Shown piece after piece: positions 22,813 through 36,100 of a stretch of DNA of 64,000 bases; position 1 is the stretch's first letter, and every line of letters begins with the position of its first letter. The position numbers and the translations under genes were made by a program. The stretch is from Sipunculus nudus. Lineage: Eukaryota; Annelida; Sipuncula; Golfingiida; Sipunculidae. The stretch is taken from contig CM049316.1 in NCBI GenBank assembly GCA_026874595.1, positions 50,725,676-50,789,675 on the forward strand. The letters run 5' to 3'. The notes beneath the pieces were generated by a model, which did not search any database, was not told the DNA's origin, and saw only the letters and a list, made by a program, of their open reading frames with translations.

Positions 22813-25269
22813 ATGACTGCCACAGCCCAATCGCTGATTTTTTTTGCACGCGATAACTCAACAACATATTGCAGCTTTCCCAAATTCACAGGGATAATTG
22901 GTACCAATCACAGCTCTAGACCTATCGAATTACAGACTTGTCCAAATTCAAATATGGCTGCCACAGCCCAATCGCTGCTTTTATTTAGCACGCAATAACT
23001 CAACAACATACTGAAGCTTTCCCAAATTCACAGGGATGATTGGTACCTATGACATACTGAGACGTGTTGAATTACAGACTTGTCAGAATTCAAATATGGC
23101 CGCCATAGCCCAATTGCTAATTATCTTTTGCACGCAATAACTCAAGCACAACATACTGCAGCTTTCTCAAATTCACAAGGATGATTTTTACCTATGACGG
23201 CTCCAGACCTGTGGAATTACAGACCTGTCGATATTCAAATATGGTTGCCACAGCCCGATCGCTGATTTTCTTTCGCACACGATAACTCAACAACAACATA
23301 TTGCAGCTTTCCCAAATTCACAGGGATGATTTGTACCTAAGACGGCTCCAGACCTATCGAATTACAGACTTGTCCAAATTCAAATATGGCTGACACAGCC
23401 CAATCGCTGATTTTCTTTCGCATGCGATAACTCAACAACATCATACTGAAGCTTTCCCAAATTCACAGGGATGATTGGTACCTATGACAGCTCTAGACCT
23501 GTCGAATTACAGACTTGTCAGAATTCAAATATGGCCGCCACAGCCCAATCGCTTATTATCTTTTGCACGCGATAATTCAACAACAACATTCTGCAGCTTT
23601 CCCAAATTCACAGGGATAATTGGTACCTATGACGGCTCCAGACCTATTGCATTACAGACTTGTCGGAATTCAAATATGACTGCCACAGCCCAATCGCTGA
23701 TTTTCTTTCACACGCGATAACTCAACAACAACATGCTGCAGCTTTCCCAAATTCACAGGAATGATTGGTACCGATGACATACTGAGACCTGTCGAATTAC
23801 AGACATGTCAGAATTCAAATATGGCCACCACATCCCAATCACTAATTTTCTTTTGCACAAAATAACTCAACAACAACATACTGCAGCTTTCCCAAATTCA
23901 CAGGGATAATTGGTACCAATGACCGCTCCAGACCTATTGCATAACAGACTTGTCGGAATTCAAATATGACTGCCACAGCCCAATCGCTGATTTTCTTTCA
24001 CACGCGATAACTCAACAACAACATGCTGCAGCTTTCCCAAATTCACAGGGATGATTGGTACCGATGACATACTGAGACCTGTTGAATTACAGACATGTCA
24101 GAATTCAAATATGGCCGCCACATCCCAATCGCTAATTATCTTTTGCAAGCAATAACTCAACAACAACATACTGCAGCTTTCTCAAATTCACAAGGATGAT
24201 TTGTACCTATGGCGGCTCCGGACCTGTGGAATTACAGACCTGTCGATATTCAAATATGGTTGCCACAGCCCGATCGCTGATTTTCTTTCGCACACGATAA
24301 CTCAACAACAACATATTGCAGCTTTCCCAAATTCACAGGGATGATTTGTACCTAAGACGGCTCCAGACCTATCGAATGACAGACTTGTCCGAATTCAAAT
24401 ATGGCCGCCACAGCCCAATCGCTGATTTTTTTTGCACGCGATAACTCAACAACAACATACTGCAGCTTTCCCAAATTCACAGGGATAATTGGAACAAATC
24501 ACAGCTCTAGACCTATCGAATTACAGACTTGTCCAAATTCAAATATGGCTGACACAGCCCAATCGCTGATTTTCTTTCGCATGCGATAACTCAACAACAA
24601 CATACTGAAGCTTTCCCAAATTCACAGGGATGATTGGTACCTATGGCAGCTCTAGACCTGTCGAATTACAGACTTGTCAGAATTCAAATATGGCCGCCAC
24701 AGCCCAATCGCTAATTATCTTTTGCACGCGATAATTCAACAACAACATTCTGCAGCTTTCCCAAATTCACAGGGATAATTGGTACCTATGACGGCTCTAG
24801 ACCTATTGCATTACAGACTTGTCGGAATTCAAATATGACTGCCACAGCCCAATCGCTGATTTTCTTTCACACGCGATAACTCAACAACAACATACTGCAG
24901 CTTTCCCAAATTCACAGGGATGATTGGTACCTATGACATACTGAGACCTGTCGAATTACAGACATGTCAGAATTCAAATATGGCCACCACATCCCAATCA
25001 CTAATTTTCTTTTGCACAAAATAACTCAACAACAACATACTGCAGCTTTCCCAAATTCACAGGGATGATTGGTACCTATGACAGCTCTAGACCTGTCGAA
25101 TTACAGACTTGTCAGAATTCAAATATGGCCGCCACAGCCCAATCGCTAATTATCTTTTGCACGCGATAATTCAGCAACAACATTCTGCAGCTTTCCCAAA
25201 TTCACAGGGATAATTGGTACCTATGACGGCTCCAGACCTATTGCATTACAGACTTGTCGGAATTCAAAT
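22813..25269 (+). repeat. satellite higher-order unit 2 (2,457 bp, about 17 monomers)
   Basis: Same monomer order as unit 1 but lacking 283 bp (two monomers) that are present at about 21240-21520 and in unit 3 at about 26440-26720. Identity to its neighbours looks nearly complete by eye. Confidence 0.8.
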
Positions 25270-27800
25270 ATGACTGCCACAGCCCAATCGCTGATTTTTT
25301 TTGCACGCGATAACTCAACAACATATTGCAGCTTTCCCAAATTCACAGGGATAATTGGTACCAATCACAGCTCTAGACCTATCGAATTACAGACTTGTCC
25401 AAATTCAAATATGGCTGCCACAGCCCAATCGCTGCTTTTATTTAGCACGCAATAACTCAACAACATACTGAAGCTTTCCCAAATTCACAGGGATGATTGG
25501 TACCTATGACATACTGAGACGTGTTGAATTACAGACTTGTCAGAATTCAAATATGGCCGCCATAGCCCAATTGCTAATTATCTTTTGCACGCAATAACTC
25601 AAGCACAACATACTGCAGCTTTCTCAAATTCACAAGGATGATTTTTACCTATGACGGCTCCAGACCTGTGGAATTACAGACCTGTCGATATTCAAATATG
25701 GTTGCCACAGCCCGATCGCTGATTTTCTTTCGCACACGATAACTCAACAACAACATATTGCAGCTTTCCCAAATTCACAGGGATGATTTGTACCTAAGAC
25801 GGCTCCAGACCTATCGAATTACAGACTTGTCCAAATTCAAATATGGCTGACACAGCCCAATCGCTGATTTTCTTTCGCATGCGATAACTCAACAACATCA
25901 TACTGAAGCTTTCCCAAATTCACAGGGATGATTGGTACCTATGACAGCTCTAGACCTGTCGAATTACAGACTTGTCAGAATTCAAATATGGCCGCCACAG
26001 CCCAATCGCTTATTATCTTTTGCACGCGATAATTCAACAACAACATTCTGCAGCTTTCCCAAATTCACAGGGATAATTGGTACCTATGACGGCTCCAGAC
26101 CTATTGCATTACAGACTTGTCGGAATTCAAATATGACTGCCACAGCCCAATCGCTGATTTTCTTTCACACGCGATAACTCAACAACAACATGCTGCAGCT
26201 TTCCCAAATTCACAGGAATGATTGGTACCGATGACATACTGAGACCTGTCGAATTACAGACATGTCAGAATTCAAATATGGCCACCACATCCCAATCACT
26301 AATTTTCTTTTGCACAAAATAACTCAACAACAACATACTGCAGCTTTCCCAAATTCACAGGGATAATTGGTACCAATGACCGCTCCAGACCTATTGCATA
26401 ACAGACTTGTCGGAATTCAAATATGACTGCCACAGCCCAATCGCTGATTTTTTTTGCACGCGATAACTCAACAACATATTGCAGCTTTCCCAAATTCACA
26501 GGGATAATTGGTACCAATCACAGCTCTAGACCTATCGAATTACAGACTTGTCTAAATTCAAATATGGCTGCCACAGCCCAATCGCTGATTTTCTTTAGCA
26601 CACAATAACTCAACAACATACTGAAGCTTTCCCAAATTCACAGGGATAATTGGTACCTATGACGGCTCCAGACCTATTGCATTTCAGACTTGTCGGAATT
26701 CAAATATGACTGCCACAGCCCAATCGCTGATTTTCTTTCACACGCGATAACTCAACAACAACATACTGCAGCTTTCCCAAATTCACAGGGATGATTGGTA
26801 CCTATGACATACTGAGACCTGTTGAATTACAGACATGTCAGAATTCAAATATGGCCGCCACATCCCAATCGCTAATTATCTTTTGCAAGCAATAACTCAA
26901 CAACAACATACTGCAGCTTTCTCAAATTCACAAGGATGATTTGTACCTATGACGGCTCCAGACCTGTGGAATTACAGACCTGTCGATATTCAAATATGGT
27001 TGCCACAGCCCGATCGCTGATTTTCTTTCGCACACGATAACTCAACAACAACATATTGCAGCTTTCCCAAATTCACAGGGATGATTTGTACCTAAGACGG
27101 CTCCAGACCTATCGAATGACAGACTTGTCCGAATTCAAATATGGCCGCCACAGCCCAATCGCTGATTTTTTTTGCACGCGATAACTCAACAACAACATAC
27201 TGCAGCTTTCCCAAATTCACAGGGATAATTGGAACAAATCACAGCTCTAGACCTATCGAATTACAGACTTGTCCAAATTCAAATAATGGCTGACACAGCC
27301 CAATCGCTGATTTTCTTTCGCATGCGATAACTCAACAACAACATACTGAAGCTTTCCCAAATTCACAGGGATGATTGGTACCTATGGCAGCTCTAGACCT
27401 GTCGAATTACAGACTTGTCAGAATTCAAATATGGCCGCCACAGCCCAATCGCTAATTATCTTTTGCACGCGATAATTCAACAACAACATTCTGCAGCTTT
27501 CCCAAATTCACAGGGATAATTGGTACCTATGACGGCTCTAGACCTATTGCATTACAGACTTGTCGGAATTCAAATATGACTGCCACAGCCCAATCGCTGA
27601 TTTTCTTTCACACGCGATAACTCAACAACAACATACTGCAGCTTTCCCAAATTCACAGGGATGATTGGTACCTATGACATACTGAGACCTGTCGAATTAC
27701 AGACATGTCAGAATTCAAATATGGCCACCACATCCCAATCACTAATTTTCTTTTGCACAAAATAACTCAACAACAACATACTGCAGCTTTCCCAAATTCA
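25270..27800 (+). repeat. satellite higher-order unit 3, right part replaced by diverged monomers
   Basis: It follows unit 1's order, with the two extra monomers present (21102 pairs with 26299, a shift of 5,197 = 2,740 + 2,457). The order is lost after about 27800, where monomers become diverged. One extra A near 27284 breaks a frame that is open in sister monomers. Confidence 0.75.
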
Positions 27801-28485
27801 CAGGGATGATTGGTACCTATGACAACTCGAGACCTGTCGAATTACAGACTTGTCAGAATTCCAATATGGCCTCCACAGCCCGATTGCTGATTTTCTTTCG
27901 TGCGCTGTAACTCAACAACAACCTACTGCAGCTTTCCTGAATTCACAGGGATGATTGGTACCTATGAGGGCTCCAAACATATTGCATTACAGATCTGTCC
28001 GAATTCCAATATGGCCGCCACAGCCCAATCGCTGATTTTCTTTCGTGTGCAATAACTCACCAAAAACCTCAGGCAGCTTTCCCAAATTCACAGGGATGAT
28101 TGGCACCTGTAAGGGCTCCAGACCTTTTGGATAACAGACCTGTTGGAATTTCGATATGGCCGCTACTGCCCAATTGCTGATTTTCTTTCGTGCATGATAA
28201 CTAAAAAAACAACATACTTCAGCTTTTCCAAATTTACAGGGATCACTGGTCCCTATGCGGGCTCCAGACCTATTGAAATACAGACTTGCTCAAAATCAAA
28301 TATGGCTAACAGACTACATTCAGTTATTTTCTGTTGCACACATTATTTCAGACATATATCTTTTTTAATCCAGTACGATTTTTTCCCTCATGCATATTGA
28401 TAAAAACCTGTTTCTGTTTGTGATATTTTTCAAATTTAACTTAATTTTTCACCCATATGCAAACTAGTCAAGCACTAGCAGAAAC

Positions 28486-28495
28486 GCGGGGCCCT
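28486..28495 (-). repeat. right terminal inverted repeat of the satellite element
   Basis: GCGGGGCCCT is the exact reverse complement of the ten bases at 17418-17427. Just inside it, AGTCAAGCACTAG echoes the CGCTTGAC next to the left end. No clear target site duplication is visible. Confidence 0.55.
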
Positions 28496-28506
28496 CTGAG
28501 GACCAT

Positions 28507-29562
28507 TGAAATTTTAACCAAAGTCTTTCAGTATGTGTAAACAGATATACCAACAGGCCAAGATTGAATCTGTATCTTTAAATAGGTTGAGAAACTGCCA
28601 ACTGTTTCAGATTTGGGAACAGATCAAGAGTTCATTTAGTGCAGCCAGATATAGGTCAAGAGTTCAATCAGTGCAGCCAAGCACATGGCATGTGATCACC
28701 TCATGGGTGACATGTGAACACCTCATGGGCACCATGTGATCACTTCATGGGTGTCAAGCCCCTCAGGGCAGGGCCCCTGCATGAGCTTATGCAATGGTGT
28801 GGCTACTATTTCAGATTAGGCAACAGGCTAGAGGTCAGTCTGGATCTATTTATAGCTTTGGCAGACTGCTAACTGTATCAGATTAGGCAACAGGTCAAGA
28901 GTTCACTCAGTGCAGCCAGGTATGGGTCAGGAGTTTACTCAGTGCAGAAGCTGCATTCTATTTATAGCTTTGGCAGACTGCCAACTTTGTCAGATTATGC
29001 AACAGGTCAAGATTTCACTCAGTGCAGCCAGGTACAGGTCAAAAGTTCACTCAGTCTGGCCAAATGCAGGTCATGAGTTCACTCAGTGCAGTAGTCTGAG
29101 AAAGCAATTTGTCACAGTTCACTCGGGGCAACAGCCTTTCTCACCTAAGCCTGGTCAGCCCCATGCATCAGACTCAAGGTAAGTTTAATGTATTGGCCTA
29201 ATATTTTGTGTCTATGTGTCTTTGATGGCTTTCTCGCTCACAAGACAGGTGTTGCCACCTACCATGACTTTTGAACACGTTTTTCTCAGGAGGGGTTTGA
29301 TATATCAGTCTGAAATTGGGCGTATGTATATATCTCTGATAGCTTCGTTGTATACAAGACTGGTGGTGCCAGCTACAATCTTTTAAGTGTTGTGTGCACC
29401 TATGCCAGAATTTCAGCAGTGATGTTTGTGTAATTGTTTCTTATTCAAAATGTTTAGTACTTGCATAGTTCATATACATGAAAATTAATGGTCAAGCATT
29501 GAAGCATTATACCTGGTGTATTCCCCAATGCACAGGTTCGCATTAGGCCTGTAGGCCTTGTT
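28507..29562 (+). repeat. R1 3' part (truncated at its left by the satellite element)
   Basis: From GAAATTTTAACCAAAGTC this matches 35782-36727 and 43760-44821. It holds DR2 motifs at 28653, 28892, 29036 and 29068, an NFI palindrome at 28970-28984, and a full 3' end: CACAGGTTCGC (29531-29541), two AGGCCT words and TTGTT. The R1 5' half is missing; the satellite's right end lies 11 bp to the left. Confidence 0.7.
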
Positions 29563-30374
29563 TCATATATTGCTGATTTCTTTTTTTTTGTAAAATGTCA
29601 GCTGAAAAGCATTTTGTATTGGGAAAATGTATTTCAAAGTTATTTCAAGGAGGGACCACTTTCTACAGATAGCAGCACTTGGTTTACCATTGGAGATTGC
29701 CAGTGCCTTGATCTTGGCTATTAGCCAAGATGATATCAGCTCTTTAAATAGTTTTGGCACAGTGCCTGGATTGGAAGAAGTGCAGCCAGGTATAGGTCAA
29801 GAGTTCACTCAGTGCAGTAGCTGCATTCTATTAATAGCTTTGGCAGACTGCCCACTTCAACAGATTTGGCACCAATGTTCAGCCTGGATCTATAGCTTTG
29901 GCAGACTTCCAACTGTGTCAGATTATGCAACAGGTCAAGATTTCACTCAGTGCAACCAGGTACAGGTCAAAAGTTCACTTAGTCTAGCCAGGTGCAGGTC
30001 AAGAGTTCACTCAGTGCAGTAGCTTGAGGTAGTAATTTGTCACAGATCACTCGGGGGCAACTGCCTTACCTACCTTAGCCTGGTCAGCCCAGTGCATCAA
30101 ACTCAAGGGAGGTTTGATATATTGGCCTGATATTTTGACCTGTCCATGCATCTTTGATGGCTCTCTCGTTCACAAGACAGGTGTCACCACCTACATTGAT
30201 TTTTCCATAGTGTATGCGCCTGCTTTTTTCTACAGAGGAATTTTATACATCAGCCTGAAATTGGGCATATTTATACATATCGGGTAGCTTTGTAGTGTAG
30301 AAGACTGATGGTGCCACCTACAATAATTTTTACACAGTGTATGTCCCAGCTTATTTCGCAGGAGGGCTACAATC
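29563..30374 (+). repeat. second DR2-bearing repeat fragment
   Basis: DR2 motifs at 29794, 29964 and 29996 (the last two 32 bp apart) and worn NFI-like sites. GGTGTCACCACCTACA and GGTGCCACCTACA modules follow. A 131-codon frame across it differs little from its unit B partner, but it reads through the 32-bp repeats and has no known domain, so it is not called a gene. Confidence 0.5.
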
Positions 30375-30774
30375 ATTTTTAGCTCAGCTGACTGTAAGTC
30401 AACTGAGGTATAGGTATGGCGCTTTTTCCATCGTCAGTCTGGCCGTCCGTTAGCAGGGCACAAATCGTATCCACTGACCCTAGAAGCCTGTAACTAAAAA
30501 TCTAGGGAGGTCCATAAAAAATCTATCTCCTTGGAAACCTGAAATTAGGTCACTGTAACCTATATCCTCCAAGCTATCCGGCTTGAAAGTACCCCCCCCC
30601 CCCGAATAATAAATAATTTGATACAAAACCTCCAATATCTTGATAATTGATGCATGGATTGTCATGAATCTTGCCTTGAATATTGACTATGACTAGATTT
30701 GTCAGTTCATGAAAAGTGGTGGCGCCACCTGTATATTTTCTTATTTTTAAGAATATTTATCTTCTTTTTAGCTC
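30375..30774 (+). repeat. R2 element, short copy
   Basis: TTTTTAGCTCAGCTGAC, a hairpin with GTCAACTGAG, a GTCTGGCCGTCCG tract, a body with a poly-C run (30592-30603) and GGTGGCGCCACC (30718-30729). It is followed directly by another R2 5' end at 30775. Unit B counterpart: 37546-37935. Confidence 0.55.
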
Positions 30775-32260
30775 AGCTGACTATAAGTCATCTGAGCTAT
30801 AGTCGGGGTCCTTTGTTCGTCGGCTGTCCGTCCATCCATTAAACTGGCACGTTTTGAAACCATTGGGCCCACAAAAATCGGCATACCTTTAGAGGTACCC
30901 AAAATCTCCTACCATACTGAAAATTGGGTCACTACTTCATTCCTTCGATTTATTAAGGAAAACCCTCCATTTTCCATTAAAAACCCATTGTTACACTTCA
31001 AGACTGCCCAATATCAAAACCACTGACCTGATATTGACCATTTTTGATTTATCAGTTCCTCTATATATTTCCTATGTACATACCATAAATTAGTTCGATA
31101 TTTTTTAAATTCCTGAAGTAATGGGCCCAAACATAATGCACTTTGTAATAATTCAGGAAATTTATTTACTCTCTAACTTGAGAATTGCTGAAGCTAGAGT
31201 CTTTCTTTCAGGTATATATAACCGTATTTCGTCAAGATTCAATTGTATACCAAAAATTAGATCTGAATTTTTAAATTTTATAAGTTATTAGCATACCGGT
31301 AAATATTAAATCAGTACCTTAAATTTTTCTCAGATTTGACCAGGACACATTTTTTTTCCTGTAACTGCTGTGGATTTAATTTTCACAGCATGTTACCTTT
31401 AGCATTTCATTTCTTAACATCTGAAATTTGCAACAGTTGATCAAAAACTGTTGATTTTATTCCTGTTTTCAAGCACCATGTAAAGTATTGTTTAGATCAA
31501 GCAAGTGTTATGGAGTTTGCTAAAGCTCAGCTCCCAAGCTTCCCAGGCTAGCTCTCAGCTACCAAAATTTGGCATACAGTCAGATGTCCCCCAAACCCCC
31601 CTACCATACCAAAAGTTTGGTCACTAGAATTTCATTCCTTTGAGATGTTAAAAAAAACTTTAATTTTCAATTAAAAACCCATTGTTATACTTCAAGACTG
31701 CCTAATATCAAAACTACTGATCTGACTTTGATTATATAAAATATACATGTTATTCTATTTATACTCTATGCACATGCCAGAAATGATGTGAGTATTGCAA
31801 AACTGTTTTAAGTTATGGGCCCGAACATAATGCACTTTGTAAACAAGAAATATATTTACCCCCTTAACATGAAAATTGCTGAAGCTAGAGATTTTTTTTG
31901 TCAGGGATATAACATTATTTAATTCAGATTCAATTGTATACCCAAAATTAGTTCTGAATTTTTCAAATTTTATAAGTTATTAGCATAAATATAAAATCAG
32001 TACCTTAGATTTTGCCTAATTTTGATCATGGCTTGTTTGTTTCCTGAAAGCACTGTTGATGTCATTTTCATATCATGCAGAAATAAGGGTTTCAGCTTGT
32101 TATTTTTGAAAGTTGAAAGAAATTGGCCAAAAACTGTAGCTTTTATTAAATTTTTTATGAGACAATGTCAGACCCAGGCTCTACCCAGCCCCTCTTCAGT
32201 CACCTGTATGTCCTCAAGTTGACCTTTCAGGCCAATTATGCACGCTTGACGCGGGGCATA
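30775..32260 (+). repeat. R2 element with internal direct repeat of about 0.7 kb
   Basis: The 5' end is TTTTTAGCTCAGCTGAC with GTCATCTGAG completing the hairpin. Two diverged halves, starting near 30905 and 31600, share CTACCATAC, AAAAACCCATTGTTA, CATAATGCACTTTG, TTGCTGAAGCTAGAG and TTTATAAGTTATTAGCATA. The right limit, near CGCTTGACGCGGGGC, is approximate. Frames here carry no protein signature. Unit B counterpart: 37936-39435. Confidence 0.5.
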
Positions 32261-33120
32261 TACTTGCAGCTGGGCAGCTTATTTGCTGGCCACAGCTGAT
32301 CCAGGTGTCCAACGCAGCTCATCTATTAGTTGTTTAGACCAACAGCATAACAATAAACAATGAATAAATAATTTTTTATAGGTTTATAATAACAACTTTA
32401 AAAATAATCAATAGAAAAGGAATTTGACAGTTGATGAGTGACATTGACAGGGAATTACCTTGCAGTTGCTGATGTTTTATGGATTTTGTATGGATGTATG
32501 AAAATGTATTCCAAGTAACACCATTGAGTCATCTATGGTATTTTTCTTTTCAATTTTAATAATGAAAAAAAAAAATAATTTAATTATATTGTACTATACT
32601 TTTAAGTATTATATGAAGGAAACCAATGATTGACAAAGATGCAGTTGAAAATTTTTAAATTTTACTCGGACAAGTACTTATTAAAGTTGTCAATGTGTTT
32701 CACTAATGACATTCAGACACATGGCTGTAACAGCTGTCACAAGACTATGTGAATAATCGAAATTTATATTATTGGTTCCTATATTTCAGTTAATAAAATT
32801 ACAATTGCCCATTTCTAGTTTTCTCCTTGTACAATTTATAGGGTATTCTTATGCTTGGGTTATTTTTTACACATATAATGGTTTCAAAGGTGAGAAACTT
32901 CAATTTTTTTCTGATACATTTTTTTTTAATAAAAAAATTTAAATATGATAAAAAATCAAATCTTAGACAAGTTCTCATTATGATTTCTGTAATGTTAATA
33001 ATTGTCATAAGACTCTTGCTATGTCTAGTGTAGATTGATGTGAAGGTAGTCCAAAGTGAAAATTATAGTTTTAATTTTGAATATAAATAAAATTCATAAA
33101 ACCAGGTACTTATGATCATT
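32261..33120. other. AT-rich non-coding flank
   Basis: No domain-bearing frame; poly-A and poly-T runs throughout. Relative to unit B (39436-40382) 88 bp are missing near 32650. Frames at 32799-33033 on both strands are AT-rich shadows. Confidence 0.5.
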
Positions 33121-36100
33121 ATTAGCGAACCTGTGAGCTTATGCGATGGTTTGGCGTCGTCCGGCGTCCGTCGGCCGTCGTCCGTCGTCTGTACGTTAAC
33201 CCATAGTCTCTTGAAAACGGCAAGAAGTAGCATCACCAAAATTTTATGCAAAAAATTACTCATCTAAAAAACTATATCGGATTTTGCTTATTTTTTGGCT
33301 AACTGCATTTTCTTAGATTTTATTGGGAAAAAGCTAAAAAAGCTTTAAAAATCTTCTTCTCCGAAAATGTTCAGCCAAATTGTCCAATATTTCACAGAAA
33401 TGATTCTCGGAATAATCTTTCTCAAGTTTGTTCGAATGGTGATTTTTGGCCGAGTTACAGGAAGTTGAACTTAGTCATTTGTCCATAAAAGCATACTAAA
33501 ATTACAATCTCAGAAACGGCTGGAGCTATCATCACCAAATTTTATGCCAATGCTGTTCACATGAGACATATCTGAAATTGAGGTATTGGTGGCGCCACCT
33601 GCATCGACCTTTTTTGTACGGGGGTCATCAGTGCCCGTATCATACTGACGGCTACAAAAAAAACTTCTTCTCTGAAACCATATGGCCAAATAGTTTAATA
33701 TCGCACAGAAATGATCCTAGGGTAGTGCTTTCTGAAATTTGTTCAAATGGTCTAAGTTCAGTGACTTTTGGCTGAGTTATGGGAAGCTGAATTTAGTCAT
33801 ATGCTGTAACAGCCCATTTTAGCTCAGTGGCTACAAAGATCTTCTCCTCAAAAACCACTGGGCCAAATTCTTGAATCTCACACATTAATTATCCTCAGAT
33901 GTTGATAATTCAAGTTTGTTCAAATGGTTTTGGTTCAGTGATTTTTGGCTGAGTTATAGGAAGCTTAACTTAGCCATTTTGCTGTATTTTCCCATATGAG
34001 TTATAAACCTGTAAAATTTTTTTTGACTGACCCTACTGAGGCCAATTTGTTTAATATTTTACAAGAATAATCCCCTGAATAATTCTTATAATAATTGTCT
34101 TTAATGGTTCCAAAGAATGATTTTGGCTGAATTATAAAGGTTCAATTGAGTCATTTTACCATATATGTTAGCTGTGTGAAGCAGATACACAGATACATCT
34201 AGATACATCTAGACTGGTACCAGTTTATCAGCATTTATTACATCATGCCTCTAGACATTTAGATTTCAGGTTATCTATGGTTAATATTGACAAGAATGTT
34301 TTTTAAAAGCTTTTAAAAAATGTAGATTTATGATTTTTAGATATTCCTCATGCCAGGCAATGTTTACAATCACAGCTATACAGCTCTCTGTGGGTATATA
34401 AAGACGGCTGTACATGGATTATAAATAATTGGTATCCATAGTCAAATTAATTCAAGATTTTGCCATCAGTGAGATGTATCTGTATTACAATTTTGCATTC
34501 AATATGCATCTTTATTAATTTTTAGTGAACCTGTGAACTAATGCGGTGGTGTGGCGGCGTTTGTCTTATGTACGTTTATCCATACTATTTTGAAAATGAT
34601 TGGAGATAGCATCATGAAATTTAATGCAAAAAATTAGCCATCTGAAAATTTTCTTAAATTTTATAGAGAAAAAGCTAAAAAATTTTTAAAAATCTTCTCC
34701 TCCAAAACACTCAAGCCAAATTGTTCAATATTTCACAGAAATAATCTTTTATACCATCTCCCTCAATTTTGTTCAGGAAGATGAACTTAGTCATCTGTCC
34801 AAAAAAGCATACTAAAATGACAGTCTCAGAAACAGCCAGAGCTATCATCACCAAATTTTTTGCCACTGTTGGTCACATGAGTCATATATGAAATTCAGGT
34901 ATTGGTGGCGCCACCTGAATTGACCTATTTTTGTACGGGGGTCATTGGCATCTATACATTAATCCATAATTTCTCAGGAATAGCAGGAGCTACCATTCCC
35001 AGATTTTATGCAATAATCTGTCACATATTAAATTTTGTGGGATTTAGCTTATTTTTTTTTTTGCTATCTGCATTTACTTAGATTTTATAAGGAAAAAGCT
35101 GACAATATTTTAAAAGTCGTCTTCTTGTAGACGGTCCAGCCAAATTGTTAAATATTTTACATAAATGGTCCCAGAGGCAAGCCCTCTCAAGTTTGTTCAA
35201 ATGGTTTGTATTTGATGAATTTTAGTGGAGTTACACAAATTTGAACAGTCATTCGGCCAAGTAAGCATACTGAAATGACAGAAGCTAGCATTACCAGGTA
35301 TTGTGCAAATGTTGGTCACATGACTCATATTTGAAGTTGTAGATTTAGTTGTTTCACCTACATTGACCTGTTTTTTTATGGGCAAAATTTTAGCCTCCTT
35401 CAGCTGAATGATGAAACTGTCAAGTTGAATTGTTCAATTTTTCAAATAAAATTATCCTAGGACATGGTTCTTTCAATCATATTAGAATATACTGAGTTTG
35501 TTGATTTTTGGTTGAGTTGTGAAAAGCTTAAGTTGGTCTTATGGCCATGATTATGTCTTTTTCAAATTGAGGACTGCAATAGTGTTCTTCTACAAAATTA
35601 TTATTTCAATTATATCTTCTGTAACATTGCACAAAAATTATTCTTAGGTGGCCTTTGTTCAAGTTTACTAGAATGATTTTTGGCAGAACTATTGGACCTT
35701 TAACAATGAAAGTACTGCATCTTTTATTATTCTAGATATTTTGATAAAAAGTTTATGAATATGTCGGCTTGAAAAAAAAAAGAAATTTTAACCAAAGTCT
35801 TTCAGTATGTGTAAACAGATATACCAACAGGCCAAGATTGAATCTGTATCTTTAAATAGGTTGAGAAACTGCCAACTGTTTCAGATTTGGGAACAGATCA
35901 AGAGTTCATTCAGTGCAGCCAGATATAGGTCAAGAGTTCAATCAGTGCAGCCAAGCACATGGCATGTGATCACCTCATGGGTGACATGTGAACACCTCAT
36001 GGGCACCATGTGATCACTTCATGGGTGTCAAACCCCTCAGGGCATGGCCCCTGCATGAGCTTATGCAATGGTGTGGCTACTATTTCAGATTAGGCAACAG

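Larger units (their letters stand above)
5425..23226 (+). repeat. segmental duplication, copy 1 (about 40.9 kb unit)
   Basis: This stretch aligns collinearly with 46331-64000 at offsets 40906, 40905, 40908, 41207 and 40774, with only scattered substitutions. Visible differences are a satellite-like 3-bp change in a poly-C run, an indel of about 300 bp near 14050, and a difference of 432 bp (3 monomers) inside the satellite. Left of 5425 similarity drops to that of ordinary R1 copies. Copy 2 is cut by the window end, so the true right limit is unknown. Confidence 0.9.
17418..28495 (+). repeat. satellite-bearing element, about 75 monomers of about 145 bp
   Basis: The monomer contains AACTCAACAACAACATACTG, CAGCTTTCCCAAATTCACAG, GGTACCTATGAC, GAATTACAGACTTGTC and CACAGCCCAATCGCTGATT. 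Successive AACTCAAC starts near 17511, 17657, 17799, 17941, 18086 and 18232 give a 142-146 bp period. The array is enclosed by AGGGCCCCGC (17418-17427) and its exact reverse complement (28486-28495). The left end folds into a hairpin, and a GTCCGTCC tract precedes the first monomer. Right-edge monomers (after about 27830) are clearly diverged and left-edge ones are not. Frames of 61-85 codons inside are by-products of monomers lacking stops in one frame. Confidence 0.9.

Noticed and set aside
17448..28400. Many open frames of 61-85 codons on both strands in the satellite, with shared phrases such as SFPKFTGIIGT
   Set aside because: They are the satellite monomer read in frames that lack stops; the same peptides recur at every monomer step on either strand, and single-base changes between monomers break them freely.
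29563..30022. 131-codon frame present in both 7.2-kb units
   Set aside because: It runs through the 32-bp DR2 repeats, and conservation between such recent duplicates is not evidence of coding.
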